From Paraspadella gotoi (taxonomy: Eukaryota; Chaetognatha): a stretch of DNA of 64,000 nt. Within the stretch, counting starts at the first letter, position 1. Every line of letters starts with the position of its first letter. Location: contig CM119266.1 in the NCBI GenBank assembly GCA_051294375.1, forward strand, positions 18,098,087 through 18,162,086, read 5' to 3'. Shown here piece after piece: positions 35,901-50,500 of this stretch. Position numbers and translations under genes: made by a program. The notes under the pieces were generated by a model. That model saw only the letters and a list, made by a program, of their open reading frames with translations. It was not told the DNA's origin and did not search any database.

Positions 35901-38900
35901 CATTACAGAACAGGTCTCGCACGCACGGGCGGGGGGGAACAAAGAGGCAGCGTCAGTGAAATAATCAGCGCAAGAGCTCTATCAGCCAACTGTCCTTTAG
36001 ACGTACCGCACATGACAGAACTCCTGGAGGCTATCTCGTCGACATCTATGTGCGCTGACCTACGAAAGACAAATCCGAGTATTACGAGATGACGGTCCAT
36101 GAAATAATCCTGGCTCAACACGAACTACTCGGTCACAAACTGCGCGTACTCCACAACTTGTACGAGCGGAGGAAAGAGCAAAAGGAAAAATAATAATACA
36201 GGGTAACGGCCACGAAAAGACACGGCGGCGGAAATCGGATAATAAGGAGATAAGATGGAAAGGACGGAAAAAAGAAAGGGGAGAGAGGAAAAGTCCATAA
36301 GGGGCAGGATAAACGAATACGAGACGAATAAACGAGGAAACGGGGGGGGTGGGAGTAGAAAAGATAGAAGGGGGCACTGAAACGTCGGAGGGACGATAAA
36401 GCGGGGAGACAGAAACACGCCAAGCAGAAGAGGAGGAAAAAAAAGGAAAGGGGAACACGGAAAGAACAAAGTCGAAAGGAGCATCGAAACCAGCAAGGAC
36501 GACACAGGGACAAGAGCCGGATGAGATAACAGCGAACTATAGGGAGAGCAAGAAGGAATAACAAGCAGGTCCATATCAAGGGAAGAATGGCACAAGACGG
36601 GGGGTACCAAACAGAAGGAGGGAGGGAAAGATGGGAAAGCAAAGGAGGAAAAGGGGACCAACAACGACAGACGGAGGGACAGAAGAAACCATAGAAATAG
36701 GAGGTCAAGGACAGAACGAAATAAGAACAGAAAAAGCAAAGGAAGGAAAGGAAAGTGAACTCAGAGGAGACACAGCGCAGCGGTAGGACGCAAGAAGAAT
36801 CACAGGTGAGCCTTGGAGCTGAGAAGCGGAAGGCGAAGCATGGCGAAAGCAGTCAAGTAGTTCACAAGAACATGATAGAACAGGCTGGGTGAAAACCTGC
36901 TAGCCAGCCTCATGAACTTAAACGCAACGAAGAAGAGACGAAAGAGGAGTGGAATAAGACGGCGGGGCGGGAGTGAGCGAAATAGATTAGCAAGAACCGA
37001 ACACAGACTAACTTCTCGTAACCGCGACAACAATGCCAGCCACATGGGATACTATTTTAAGAGCCGAAGATACACGTCACCAATCCCAAAGCCAGATCCT
37101 CAAGAGAAGACACAGAAATACGGGCTGCACATCCACAAACTTCATACTCGAACTCAGGGAGGACGAGAAAACCTCCTACTATTATCGCTGGTCAACGCAG
37201 ACAACGGATGACAAAAGGCAAAGGGGGGAGGATAGAAGGAGGAGGGAAAAAAAGGGAAGAAGGAGGGAGGTGGAGAAGAAGGAGGAAGGAAAGAGGAATG
37301 GGGACAAAAGGGAGGAAAGGAAGGGGGGGGGGAAGACAGAGGAGGGGGGAGAAAAAGCAAGAAACGCAAGAAAAAGTAGGGGGAAGAAGGGGAGAGGGAG
37401 CTAGAGAGAAAAGACAGGGTAGAAGGGGGGGTGGGAAGGGACGGAGGAAGGAAAACGCAGGAAAGGGAGAAGAAGAGGCGAAGGGGGAGGAGAGGAGAAC
37501 TAGGTGGGGGGCAGATGGAAGCACGAACAGAGAGAGGAGAAGACGAGGGAGAGGAAGAGAAACAGAGGAAGAAGAAAGAANNNNNNNNNNNNNNNNNNNN
37601 NNNNNTCGCTTCCGTTAAAAAGAAATGAGGCATCACATTCGTCGGGGACAAAGAAGCTTTTCTGCTTTCGGCTCTAAAAAATTCTCTCATGATTTTTATC
37701 CTTCATATGTTTTCAATTTTGGCCGTAACTTTCCGTGCCCGCACACTCACTCTTGCACGCAAACCCGGGCGCACACGGACACAAACACGTGGGTGCAAAA
37801 AATCCCATAGAACGATCTCACACAGCTGTAATATGCTTTGATTAGATACGCTTGAAAGACACAAATCGTAAATGGACCAAAAAAGAGCAGAATTAATCCT
37901 TCCCATTAAAGCGAGAGAGAGACAAAGTTAAAAAATGGTTTTAACTGGATTCTCGGCTTGAGAGTGAGTCAACCCCGTGTCCCTTGATCTCTAATTAGTA
38001 TGACCAGAGAGAGAGAAAGAGAGAGAAAGAACCTGACAGAGATATTGACAAAATGAGAGAACCTGACAGACTTAAAGACGGACAGAAAAAAAATATAAAG
38101 AAAATAAAAAGAGAGTTAGAAAGAAAGAAAGAAAGAAAGAAAGAAAGNNNNNNNNNNNNNNNNNNNNNNNNNNNNNNNNNNNNNNNNNNNNNNNNNNNNN
38201 NNNNNNNNNNNNNNNNNNNNNNNNNNNNNNNNNNNNNNNNNNNNNNNNNNNNNNNNNNNNNNNNNNNNNNNNNNNNNNNNNNNNNNNNNNNNNNNNNNNN
38301 NNNNNNNNNNNNNNNNNNNNNNNNNNNNNNNNNNNNNNNNNNNNNNNNNNNNNNNNNNNNNNNNNNNNNNNNNNNNNNNNNNNNNNNNNNNNNNNNNNNN
38401 NNNNNNNNNNNNNNNNNNNNNNNNNNNNNNNNNNNNNNNNNNNNNNNNNNNNGCTTTTTTCAAAATTTTTCGCTGCTGATCGAACGACATCAAATTATCT
38501 GTCTGTCTGACATCCACTGACGCAAAATTATCCGTTTGTCGGGCATCAAACGTTATAAAATAATCGTTCCGACGTCAACCAGCATTTTATGACAAAATTA
38601 TGTCTATAATAGAATGACGAACGAACGAATTAAAGACGACTTATTAATATTAAATTCATATTCGTAAAAAATCTACAATGTCGAAATCCGTGAAAGACCG
38701 GGCGGGGGACTTAATCTTTTTAATATATCGAACTTATTTCATTAAAACCAAATATTTCTAATTAAGAATTGAGTCATTTTGATTTTTACCTTTTTTTTAA
38801 TAATTCAATAATCAATTTTTTTTTCCATTTTATATCTTAAAATAAGAACAAAATCTTTTTCTTTCTTTGTTTCTCTCTCTTTCCTTTTTCTCGATAAAAA

Positions 38901-38976
38901 ATCTTTGTAAATCAAAATCTGTAATAATTTGAAACTTGATCTCGAATCGAATTCTTTGCCTTCGTCTTTGAGACTC

Positions 38977-39015
<39 letters not shown>

Positions 39016-39086
39016 AGAAACAGATGGTATTAGACAAAAAAGTTGAAACTTTAGAAAGAAAAGAATTTTTTGGAACTGCGGAAAGT

Positions 39087-39175
<89 letters not shown>

Positions 39176-42100
39176 AGTATAATTTTGAAAATATAAAAAA
39201 ACAAACTGAGGAAAAGAAAGAATCAAGGAATTGTTGAGTTTTGAGTTTTGTTTTGAAAAATTAAGACATTTATGATGTAGTTGAAAGGGAAATTAACTTT
39301 TAGGCTTTCAACGAGATTTTTTTCGGGAAAACTGCTTTCCACTACTTGATGGTGGAAATGAATATTTATTTATTTTATCATTTGTATTTTTATAGTAATG
39401 AGTCTTTTCCCTTAAATCGTGAAAGTTTTAGAAAATTGAGAAGTCAATGAGATCTTTATCAAATATCAATATATCATTGCTCTTTAAATTGAAATAACAC
39501 CCGAAAGTAAAAAAAAAAAGTTTCCCAAAATTTTACGAAGATCAACTTTGATTCGATGGATCGAATTAAAAAAAAACTGAAAAGATTCAAATCATTTCCT
39601 CTTAATTTCTCATCCTCTCCATTTTATCCCATTTTATTTCTTACATTTCTTTAAATATTTTTTTTAAACACCCTGTTTCTATTCCCTCAAGCTGTAATTA
39701 TTCTTTTGCTTTCTTATATTAAAATTTTTGTTTAATTTTATCGTTCACCTTTTCTCTCTTTTTCTTTGTTAATTTCGTTCAATTCGGGCGATTTTATACT
39801 TACCTTCTTTTACAAATTATTCAATATTAAAAAATACTATAAAATTAGTGCAATAAATAAAAAAAAATATCAATTCAGACAGGCTTTGGTCGGCTCAGGC
39901 CTCATTCCTTCTTATAATATAATGACATAGCAGTCGTCTGAAAACTTTCCATCAAGACTTTCTTAAAGTCGAGTTTATTAGCTCAAAGAGCACTTTGCCT
40001 ACGTATCAATGATGCGGATTGATGTGGTATAACATTTTGACAGACTGTTTCAATTTTATTAAAGAACCTCTCCTCTTAGTATTAAATCAGGGAATATATT
40101 ATTCTTTCCCTTGTTTTTAATATAACCTTCGTTTAACTCAACCCAATGACCAATCTTATTTCCACATTTCTTTTCCCCTCTCTTTCAGAGCTTACGGCGG
40201 CGCCTATCCCTCTCCCATGAGCGGCGCTATGGGTGGCGGCATGGGCGTCAACTCCACAATGAACTCGATCCAATCAGCGGTCGCCAACGCGGGCAACGCG
40301 GCCATGATGGCGTCCATGTACGACCAGGTCAGTTTCCTTGGCGACGAAAATAAAAAAAAAAAATTAAGCTAAATACATTTTTTTTTTTGGTAAGATTTAA
40401 AACAAACCTGAACTATATTACTAATTTAATATAAACGTATGTGCTGCGAAGGGATAAAGGCCTACTCATAGCATGACCAATTTGATCATTTTCCAAAGTC
40501 AGGAAGCAAGATAGTTAAATAATTATTAAATTCATGAAAATTTTTGGTATTTTTTTGTACTTATTTCATATAAATTACTCATGAAAAAAAACAGGCACAG
40601 AAAGCGAAAACAACTACTACAACCTAAGGAACAAAAACGACAACAACAACAACAAGAACTGGTCGAGATAGATTTGTAGAAAAAATTTTAGACAAAAAAG
40701 AGAAAAAAAATGGGGATGGTGGTCGGACGATAAAGGTGGTGGTTTGAGGCGGTGGGTGGAGAATTGGGTGGTAGGGTGAGTCGAGATCCCAGAACACAGG
40801 GGGGGGCAAGGGGGGTAAAAGAAAGATCCACCCCCGAAGCGAAAGAAAGGAGATAATATCTTCATCTCCCACACAATTTCTTCTTTCTTTTTATTTTTGA
40901 AATCTTGACGATATTTTTTTTTCCTTATCTCCATTTAATATCTAATTCTCACCGAATTAAAAACGGATAGCGTTTCGCGAGCGAGCGAGTGAGCGAGCCT
41001 CTTAATTAATTTATTATTTTTTTTTAGATTGTTCATTCGTTTATGAACTCGATGGTTCGTTCGCTTGTTCGATTGTTCGTTCGTTCGTTCGTTTCATTTC
41101 GTTCGTTTATCTTTAGTCTATCCATTCCATAATTCATTCTATCATTGATTTTTTTCTGTAGTCTGTCACTGATTCATTTATTCAACCGGTTAATGAAATT
41201 AATAAATCAATTTAATTCACAATCAATTCACAATCAATTCACAATCAATTGACAGTCGTACCTCTCCCGCGGTGCACCTCACTGCTACGGACCCTACAAT
41301 CCCTCACATCATCACGCAGGGAAAGACATGGTGAAGCCGCCTTACTCTTACATCGCCCTCATCGCTATGGCCATTCAGGTGAGGACATGGCAAAGTGACA
41401 CGGAGATTTGAGAAGGCTTTTGAGGTATAGACATGGTGAAGACTGAAGAGACATGTTGAAGTTTAAGTTGAGAGCATGGTTGAGAGACAGGTGAAATGTG
41501 TTTGAGGAAAAAACATGGAGAAAACCTATGGGTAAATAAAACTTGACGGNNNNNNNNNNNNNNNNNNNNNNNNNNNNNNNNNNNNNNNNNNNNNNNNNNN
41601 NNNNNNNNNNNNNNNNNNNNNNNNNNNNNNNNNNNNNNNNNNNNNNNNNNNNNNNNNNNNNNNNNNNNNNNNNNNNNNNNNNNNNNNNNNNNNNNNNNNN
41701 NNNNNNNNNNNNNNNNNNNNNNNNNNNNNNNNNNNNNNNNNNNNNNNNNNNNNNNNNNNNNNNNNNNNNNNNNNNNNNNNNNNNNNNNNNNNNNNNNNNN
41801 NNNNNNNNNNNNNNNNNNNNNNNNNNNNNNNNNNNNNNNNNNNNNNNNNNNNNNNNNNNNNNNNNNNNNNNNNNNNNNNNNNNNNNNNNNNNNNNNNNNN
41901 NNNNNNNNNNNNNNNNNNNNNNNNNNNNNNNNNNNNNNNNNNNNNNNNNNNNNNNNNNNNNNNNNNNNNNNNNNNNNNNNNNNNNNNNNNNNNNNNNNNN
42001 NNNNNNNNNNNNNNNNNNNNNNNNNNNNNNNNNNNNNNNNNNNNNNNNNNNNNNNNNNNNNNNNNNNNNNNNNNNNNNNNNNNNNNNNNNNNNNNNNNNN

Positions 42101-42550
42101 NNNNNNNNNNNNNNNNNNNNNNNNNNNNNNNNNNNNNNNNNNNNNNNNNNNNNNNNNNNNNNNNNNNNNNNNNNNNNNNNNNNNNNNNNNNNNNNNNNNN
42201 NNNNNNNNNNNNNNNNNNNNNNNNNNNNNNNNNNNNNNNNNNNNNNNNNNNNNNNNNNNNNNNNNNNNNNNNCTTAGCATTTCTCTTCTCTTCCTCAAAA
42301 ACAAAATTAACATCCACTTTTCGCTTAAAATTTCAAAATAAACAAAAAAGTTTCGCTAATAATTTTTTTCAGAAGTGCGAAAAAGTATTACAGCCGGCGC
42401 TCGTTATAACGAATCGGGATATGGGAATCCGTTTCTCGTTAAAACAACGTAGCGCTGTACTTTTTTAGGGAGGGAAAGGAAAAGATGAAAGATGTTAGTT
42501 GGGAAATGAGAGATTTTTTGGGGCTTCCGTTTTTCTTTCTTTCTTTCATA

Positions 42551-42584
<34 letters not shown>

Positions 42585-43908
42585 GTCTTTCTTTCTTTCT
42601 TTCTTTCTCTTTTTTCCTAGCTTTCTTTCTAACTGGTACTCTTAAATTCTGTTCTTACTTTCTTTCTATCTCTCTTTTTTGCTTCTTCTATTTCCGTCTG
42701 TCTTTCTATCTTTGTTTGTTTCCTACTTTCTTTCTTGCTTTCTTTCCAACCATGGGGCAGTCGATGTATTTTTCTCCTCTTGAGTTTTTTCAAATCGCAA
42801 AGAAGTTTGAAAATAGGGAAGGAGAGAGGAAGAAGGGCAGAAGGGTAGAAGGAGATAAGAGGGAGAGATCGAGGAAGAGAGGAAGAGAAAGAAGAATGGG
42901 TGGAAGAGGAAAGCAAAGAATAAAAGAAGGAAAAAAGTGTAAGTTAATTGTTGTGCTCAAAGATGAAGAAGGAAAGGAAAGGAGAGGGAAACAGAGAGGA
43001 AATAAAACGAAAGGGAACTTATCTTTGAATATAAAATAAGATTGTTTAATCTCATTTGCATATTGGAGCATTCAATATTACTTGGAATAATTTCCATCTT
43101 CATTTTCAACTTATTTTAAAATGTGTGACTAAAGTCTCAAAATTTCATTCACTGTTTTAAAGCTGGTGACGGCAGGAGTAAATGTAGATTGAAAGTTTAA
43201 TTTCTAAACTCAAACTAAAAATGAAACTAATTAATTGTTGGAATGACATCGTATGTCCAGGTTATCGAGTATTTCATTTGTGAGTGTTACAAGCGTAATT
43301 TTTTTCTTTCTCTCGCGTTTCTACAAATACAATTTAGTTTACACTATAGAAATACTATAGTCTAATATATTAGAAATTTTCCTGGGTTGAGATCCGGTTT
43401 CTTAAAAAAGTAATTGTCTATATTGCGAGCTAGAAAGAGGGCACATTATCTGTAAACTACCTCTTTCAGTTACAACGATTTTTGTTGTTTTATGAAAAAG
43501 TAATAATTTGTCAAAAACGTAGTTTACATCACTGGCCTAAAGACTCATTTTTGTTTTAAATATTCAATATTCTATTTCTTTCTTTTCTTTTTTTCTCTAT
43601 TACTTATAGGATTGCCTTGAAAAAAATTGTTTCCATGCAAACCGAAATATTGACAAGAAAAAAAATATGAATAATTGCGCTTGTAAAACCTACTAAGAAA
43701 CTCTAGACAAATAGGAAACTAATTATTAGTTTAAAAATGTTTTCAGTTTTCAAAAACGTCTGTCACTTTTTTGATATTCAGATCTAATCATCGGTAATAT
43801 CTTATTAACGTCGTCGTCATAATTTTTGGTTATTTTCCGTTTGATGGATGCGACTAGAGTTGGACTGGCAGCGTCGTCGTAGTGATTGAGTCGTCCTGGT
43901 GAGGCCGC

Positions 43909-43939
<31 letters not shown>

Positions 43940-44374
43940 AGACAGAGAGAGAGACGAGAGAGAGAGAGAGAGAGGAGAGAAGAGAGAAGGAGATATAGAT
44001 AGAAACGCGTTCACCGGTGCGAAGTTTAATCCGGTGTTAGATCGAAGATGCTGATGTGAAGTAGACAAATTTTGAGAAAATTTAAAACAAAGAGATGATA
44101 TAAATACCTGGATGGTTCACAGACGAAATTCCCCTATCACTCTCTCTCTCTCCCCCTCTCTCTCACTCTCTTTCTCTCTCTCTCACACTCCCTTCAATTT
44201 TTTATTCTCTCTCTCTCTCTCGTCTCTCACTTTCCCTCTCCTCCTACTCCCTCTCCCTTCAGTTTTTTCTCCCCTTCTCTCTCTATCTCTCTCTCCTCCC
44301 CTTTCATGCTTTTCATGAGAACGGATTTTGGGGGAGAAATTCGATTCAAGGTTGACTCCAACTCATTTGGGAGA

Positions 44375-44411
<37 letters not shown>

Positions 44412-44447
44412 CTTTCACCTTTTTTTTTACGTATTTCTCGTCCGTTC

Positions 44448-44501
<54 letters not shown>

Positions 44502-47500
44502 CTCTTCTCTCTCTCTCTCTGCGCTTTTTTCAAAATTTTTCGCCTGCTGCATCGAACGACATCAAATTATCTGTCTGTCTGACACTCCGACTGACGCCAA
44601 AATTATTCCTGTCTTTGCTCGCACAGGCCATCAAACGTTTATAAAATAATCGTTTTCCGACGTCAACCAGGCATTTATGACAAAATTATGTCTATAAATG
44701 AGAATGACGAACGAACGAATTAAAGACGACTTATTAATATTAAATTCAAGTGATTCGTAAAAAATCTACTAACTGTCGAAATCGCGTGCAAAAAAGAACT
44801 ACGGCGGGGACTTAATCTTTTTAATATATCGAACTTATTTCATTAAAACCAAATTATTATTTCTAATTAAGAGATTGCAGTCATTTTGATTTTTACCCTT
44901 TTTTTTTAAAAATAATTCAATAATCAATATTTTTTATCCATTTTATATCTTAAAATAAGAACAAAATCTTTCTTTCTTTGTTTCTCTCTCTTTCCTTTCT
45001 TCTCGATAAAAAATCTTTGTAAATCAAAAATCTGCTAATAATTTGAATTGCATTCTCTGAATACGAATTCTTTGCCTCGTACTTGTGAGACTCATAGAGG
45101 TAGACAGAGAGAAGAGATGAGAGGAGAGGAAGGAGGGCGGGGACAGGAGTCGGGACGCCTAGGGAGAGATGAGGAGAGTGAGAGAGAGTGGACGGACAGA
45201 GGGAGGAGAGAATGGGTGAGAGAGAGGACGAGAGGAAGACTGGAGGGAGGGGGAGGGAGGGAGAGAGAGAGGAGCAGAGGTCGGGGAGAGGAGGAGGAGA
45301 TGGTGAGTTAGGGGAGTCAGAGAGAGAGATGAGAGGAGCGGAAGAGGGAGGGAGAGGAGAGAGAGAGAGAGACGGGGAGGAGAGAAAGAGTAAGAAAGAA
45401 CAGATGGTATTAGACAAAAAAGTTGAAAACTTTAGAAAGAAGAAAAGAATTTTGGATACTGCCGGCGAAAGTGCAAGAAAGAAATGAAAAGAAAGAAAGA
45501 GAAGAAGAAGAAAGACAAGAAAAGGCGAGGGGAAAGAAAGAAAAAAAGAAAGAAAAGAAAGAAGCTTTAATTTTTGAAATATAAAAAACAAACTGACCGA
45601 AAAGAAAGAAATCAAGGAAGAGTTGAGTTTTGTTTTTGAAAAATTATTCGACATTTATGATGTAGTTTTGAAGGCGAAATTAACTTTTAGGCTTTCAACG
45701 AATTTTCTGGGAAAAACTGCTTTCCACTACCTTGATGGTAGGAAATGAATATTTATTTATTTTATCATTTGTATTTTATTATGTAATGAAGTCTTTTCCC
45801 TTAAATTCGTGAAAGTTTTTAGAAATGAGAAGTCAATGAGATTTATCAAATATCAATATATCATTGCTCTTTTAAATTGAAATAACACCCGAAAGTTAAA
45901 AAAAAAAAAGTTTCCCAAATTTTACGAAGATCAACTTTGTTTTCGATGGAAAATCGAATTAAAAAAAAACTGCAAGATTCAAATCATTTCCTCTTAATTT
46001 CTTCATCCTCTCCATTTTATCCCATTTATTTCTTTACATTTCTTAAAGTATTTTTTTTAAACACCACTGTTTCTATTCCCTCGGCCCTGTAATTATTCTT
46101 TGCTTTCTTTATATTTTTAAATTTTTGGGGTTTAATTTTATCTTTCACCTTTTCTCTCTTTTTCCTCTTTGTTAATTTCGTTCAACTTCGGGCGATTATA
46201 TACTTACCTTCTTTTACAAATTATTCATATTTAAAATACTATAAAATTAGTGCCCAATAAATAATAAAAAAAATATCAATCCAGACAGGCTTTGGTCGCG
46301 CTTCAGGACCCTCATTACCTTAACTTATTAATATAATGACATAGCAGTCGTCTGAAAACTTTCCATCAAGACTCTCTTAAAGTCGAGTTTATTAGCTCAA
46401 AGAGCACTTTGCCTACGGTATCAATTTGATGCGGATGATGTGGTATAACATTTTTGACAGACTGTTTTCAATTTTATTAAAAGAAAACCTCTCCTCCTAG
46501 TACTTAAATCACGGGAATTATATTATTCTTCCCCTTGTTTTTAATATACCTTCGTTTAACTCAACCCAATGACCAATCTTATCTTCCCACATTCTTTTCC
46601 CCTTCTCTTTTCAGAGCTTACGGCGGCGCCTATCCCTCTCCCATGAGCGGCGCTTATGGGCGGGCGGCCATGGGGTCAAACTCCTACAATGAACTCGATC
46701 CAATCAGCGGTCGCCAACGGGCAGCCGGGCAACGCCGGCCATTGATTGGCGTCCATGTAACGGACCAGGGTCAGTTTCCTTGGCGACGAAAAAAAAAAAA
46801 AAAAATTAAGCTAAATACATTTTTTTTTTGTAAGATTTAAAACAAACCTGAACTATATTACTAATTTAATATAAACGTATGTGCTGCGAAGGGATAAAGG
46901 CCTACTCATAGCATGACCAAATTTGATCATTTTTCCCAAACGTCAAGGAAGCGAGATAGGTTTAAATAATTAGTTGAAAATTCATGAAAATTTTTGGTAT
47001 TTTTTGTACTTATCATTAAAATTACTCATGAAAAAAAAAAACAGGCACAGGGAAAGCCCGAATAACAACTACTACAACCCTAAGGAACAAAAACGACAAC
47101 AACAACAAACAAGAACTGGATCGAGATTAGATTGTAGAAAAAATTTTAGACAAAAAAGAGGAAAAAAAAAAAGATGGGGTGTGTCGACGATAAAGGTTGT
47201 TTTGAGCGGTGGGGTGGAGAATTGGGTGTGTGGGTGAGTCGAGATCCCAGAACACAGGGCGGGGGCAAGAGCGGGGTGAAAGAAAGATCCACCCCCCGAA
47301 GCGAAAAGAAAAGGATGATAATATTCTCATCTCCCACACAATTTCTTCTTTACTTTTTATTTTTGAAATCTTGACGATATTTTTTTTTTTCCTTATCTCC
47401 ATTTCATATCTTTAATTCTCACCGAATTTAAAAACGGATAGCCGTTTTTCGCACGCGAACGACGACCAGTGAGCGACGCCTCTTAATTAATGTATTTATT

Positions 47501-50500
47501 TTTTTTTAGATTGTTCATCGTTTATGAACTCTATGGTTCGTTTCGCTTGTTCGCTTGTTCGCTTGTTCGTTCGTTCGTTTCATTTCGTCGTTTATCTTTT
47601 AGTCTAATCCATTCCATAATTCATTCTATTTCATATGATTTTTTTCTTTAGGGTCTGCTCACTGATTTCATTATTTCAAACCATGTTAATGAATTAATAA
47701 ATCAATCAATGACAATTCAATTGACAGCTCTACCTCTCCGCCGGTGCCACCCTCACTGCCTACGGCACACCTACAATCCCTCACATCATCACGCCATGCG
47801 GAGACAGACATGGTGAAACGCCGCCTTTACTCTTACATCGCCCTCATCGCTATGGCGCCAGTTACACAGGTGAGGACATGGGCAAAGTGACACGGAGATT
47901 TGAGAAGGCTTTTGAAGTATAGACATTCGTGAAGACTGAAGAAAGACATGTGAAGTTTTAAGTGAGAGCATGGTGAGAGACAGGTTGAAATGTGTTTGAG
48001 GGAAAAAACATGCGCAGAAAAACCTTTTATGGGTAAATAAAACTTGACGGTCAATTTTTTTATTGTTAAATAGGGAGGGAGGAGGAGAAGAATATTGCCA
48101 GAGAGAGAGAGAGAGAGGAGAGAGAGAGGAGATGAGAGAGAGAGAGATGAGGAGAGGAGAGAGGAGGAAGGAGAGAGAGAGATAGAGAGAAAGAAAGAGA
48201 AGAGAGAGATGAGATATCCTAGATGTCTGCTGAGAGACGAGAGAGAGACGAGAGAGGAGGGCAGACGAGAGATGAGAGAGAGAGAGAAGACGAGGAAAGA
48301 GAAGAGAGAGAGAATCCTAAGATGTTGCCTTTGAGAGTAGAGCAGAGAGAGGAGAAAGAGAGAAGTAGAGAGGAGAGAACCTCCTTAGATAGTGTTGCCT
48401 GACGATGAGAGAGAGAGAGAAAGAGAGAGAAGATCGTAGAGAGAGAAGAGGATGATGAGGGGGCTCGATCCTTAGATGTTGCCCTGAATTACTTCCCAAC
48501 TTTTTGTTTAGCAGCAAAAGAGTCTTCGCCTGCTAAACATTTATTCAGTAATCTTGGAAATCCACCCTCAAGGATCGAAATCTGGGGGCTGGCACATTTT
48601 TCAGGGTTGCCCCCAAAAGAACGAGAGAGAGAGAGAAGAGGAAGAGACTAGGATGAGAGAGAGAGAGAGAGAGCGAGAGAGATGAGACGAGAGAGAGAGC
48701 AGGAGAGAGAGAGAGTAGAGAGAGTCTGTAGCATTTTCTCTTTCTCTTCCTCAAAGAAACAAAATTAAACATCCACTTTTCGCTTTAAAATTTCAAAATA
48801 AACAAAACAAAAAAGTTTCGCTAATAATTCTTTCAGAAGAAGTGGCGAAAAAAGTATTACAGCCGCCGCTCGTTTTATAACGATTGGATATGGCGAATCC
48901 GTTTCTCGTTAAAACAACGTTAGCGCTGTACTTTTTTAGGAAGGTGAAAGCGAAAAGATGAAAGATGTTAGGTTGGAAAATGAGAGATTTTTTGCGGCTT
49001 CCACGTTTTTCTTTCTTTTCTTTCATACTTTTCTTTCTTTCTTTCTTTTCTTTCTTCTTCTTCTTTCTTTCTTCTTTCTTTCTTTCTTTTCTTTCTTTCT
49101 GTCTTTCTTTTCTTTTCTTTCTTTCTTTTTTTTCCTAGCTTTCTTTCTAACAGGTACTCTTAAATTCTGTTTCTTACTTTCTTTCTATCTCTCTTTTTTG
49201 CATTCTTCTATTTCCGTCTGTCTTTCTATCTTTGTTTGTTCCTACTTTCTTTCTTGCCTTTCTTTCCAACCCCATGGGGCACGATTTGTTATTTTTTCTC
49301 CTCTTGAGTTTTTTCAAATTCGCAAAGAAGTTTGAAAATTACGGGAAGGAGAGAGGAAGAAGGGCAGAAGGTAGAAGGACGATAAGAGGGGCAGAGATCG
49401 AGGAAGAGAGGAAAAGAGAAGCAAGACAATGGGGTGGAAAGAGGAAAAGCCAAAGAATAAAAGAAGGAAAAAAGGTGTTAAGTTTAATTGTTTATGCTGC
49501 TCAAAAGATGAAGAAGGAAAAAGAAAAGCGCGAGAGGGAAACACTGAGACGAAATAAAACGAGTAAGAGAGAGACAACTTATCTTTATAAATATATAAAA
49601 TAAGATTGATATATAATCTCTAATTTGGCATTATTGGTAGCATTCAATATTATGGAATAATTTCCATCTTCATTTTCAACTTTATTTTAAAATGCTTGTG
49701 ACTTAAAGTCTCAAATTTCATTCACTGTTTAAGCTGGTGACGGCCAGGAGTAAATGTAGATTGAAAGTTTAATTTCTAAGACTCAAACTTAAAAATGAAA
49801 CTAATTAATTGTTGGAATGATCATCGTATGTCCAGGTTATCGAGTATTTCATTTGTGAGCTGTTACAAGCCGCTAATTTTTTTCTTTCTCTTTACGCGTT
49901 TCTTACAAATAAATTTAGTTTAACACTATAGAAATACTATAGTCAATATATTAGAATTTCCTGGGTTTGGAAGATACCGTCCGCGCTTTCATTAAAAAAG
50001 TAATTGTCTATATGCGAGCTAGAAAGAGGGCACATTATCTGTAAACTAAACTAAAACGATTTTTTGGTTTTTAGAAAAAAGTAATTTAATTTTGTCCAAA
50101 AAAACGTAGTTTACATCACTTGCCTGAAAGACTCATTTTTGGCCCTCCTTTAATATTCAATATTCTATTTTTCTTTCTTTTTCTTTTTTTCTCTATATTA
50201 ATATATTACTTATAGTTGCCCCTTGAAAAAATTTTTTTACCATGACAAAACCGAAATATTGACAAGAAAAAAAATTATTTGAAAATAGCGCCTTGGTAAA
50301 ACCTACTACAGAAACTCGAGACCATAGATGGAAACTAATATTTTATTTCTTTTAAAAATGTTTTCAGCTTCTTCAAAAACTATTCTGTCACTTTTTTTGA
50401 TATTCCAGATACTTAATCATCGGTAACTATCTATTAACGTACCCGTCGTCATAATTTATTTGCGTTATTTTCCGCTTTGATGGATCGACTAGGAGTGACC

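Larger units (their letters stand above)
21650..40188 (+). other. FoxC: FoxC intron 1 (18.5 kb)
   Basis: Contains no convincing independent gene. It holds CT microsatellites, the duplicated block (23.7/26.6 kb), the transposase-like and tRNA-like relics, the inverted pair around 33-38 kb and four N gaps. Its true length is uncertain because of those duplications. Confidence 0.7.
38453..44277 (+). repeat. Direct duplication 2, clean copy (FoxC exons 2-3)
   Basis: Starts GCTTTTTTCAAAATTTTTCG and ends CCCTTCAGTTTTTTCTCCCC. The same sequence in the same order recurs at 44,521-50,958. This copy keeps open FoxC exons 2 and 3 and correct splice sites. Its N gap (41,550-42,272) corresponds to GA-rich sequence in the second copy. 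Confidence 0.9.

Noticed and set aside
36125-36739. Hydrophobic 191-204-codon minus-strand frames resembling membrane proteins
   Set aside because: Overlapping frames show equal hydrophobicity, as expected from complementing A/G-rich DNA; no splice sites or family motif.
41375-42317. Long open frames of 244-312 codons
   Set aside because: Almost entirely N-run; not sequence.
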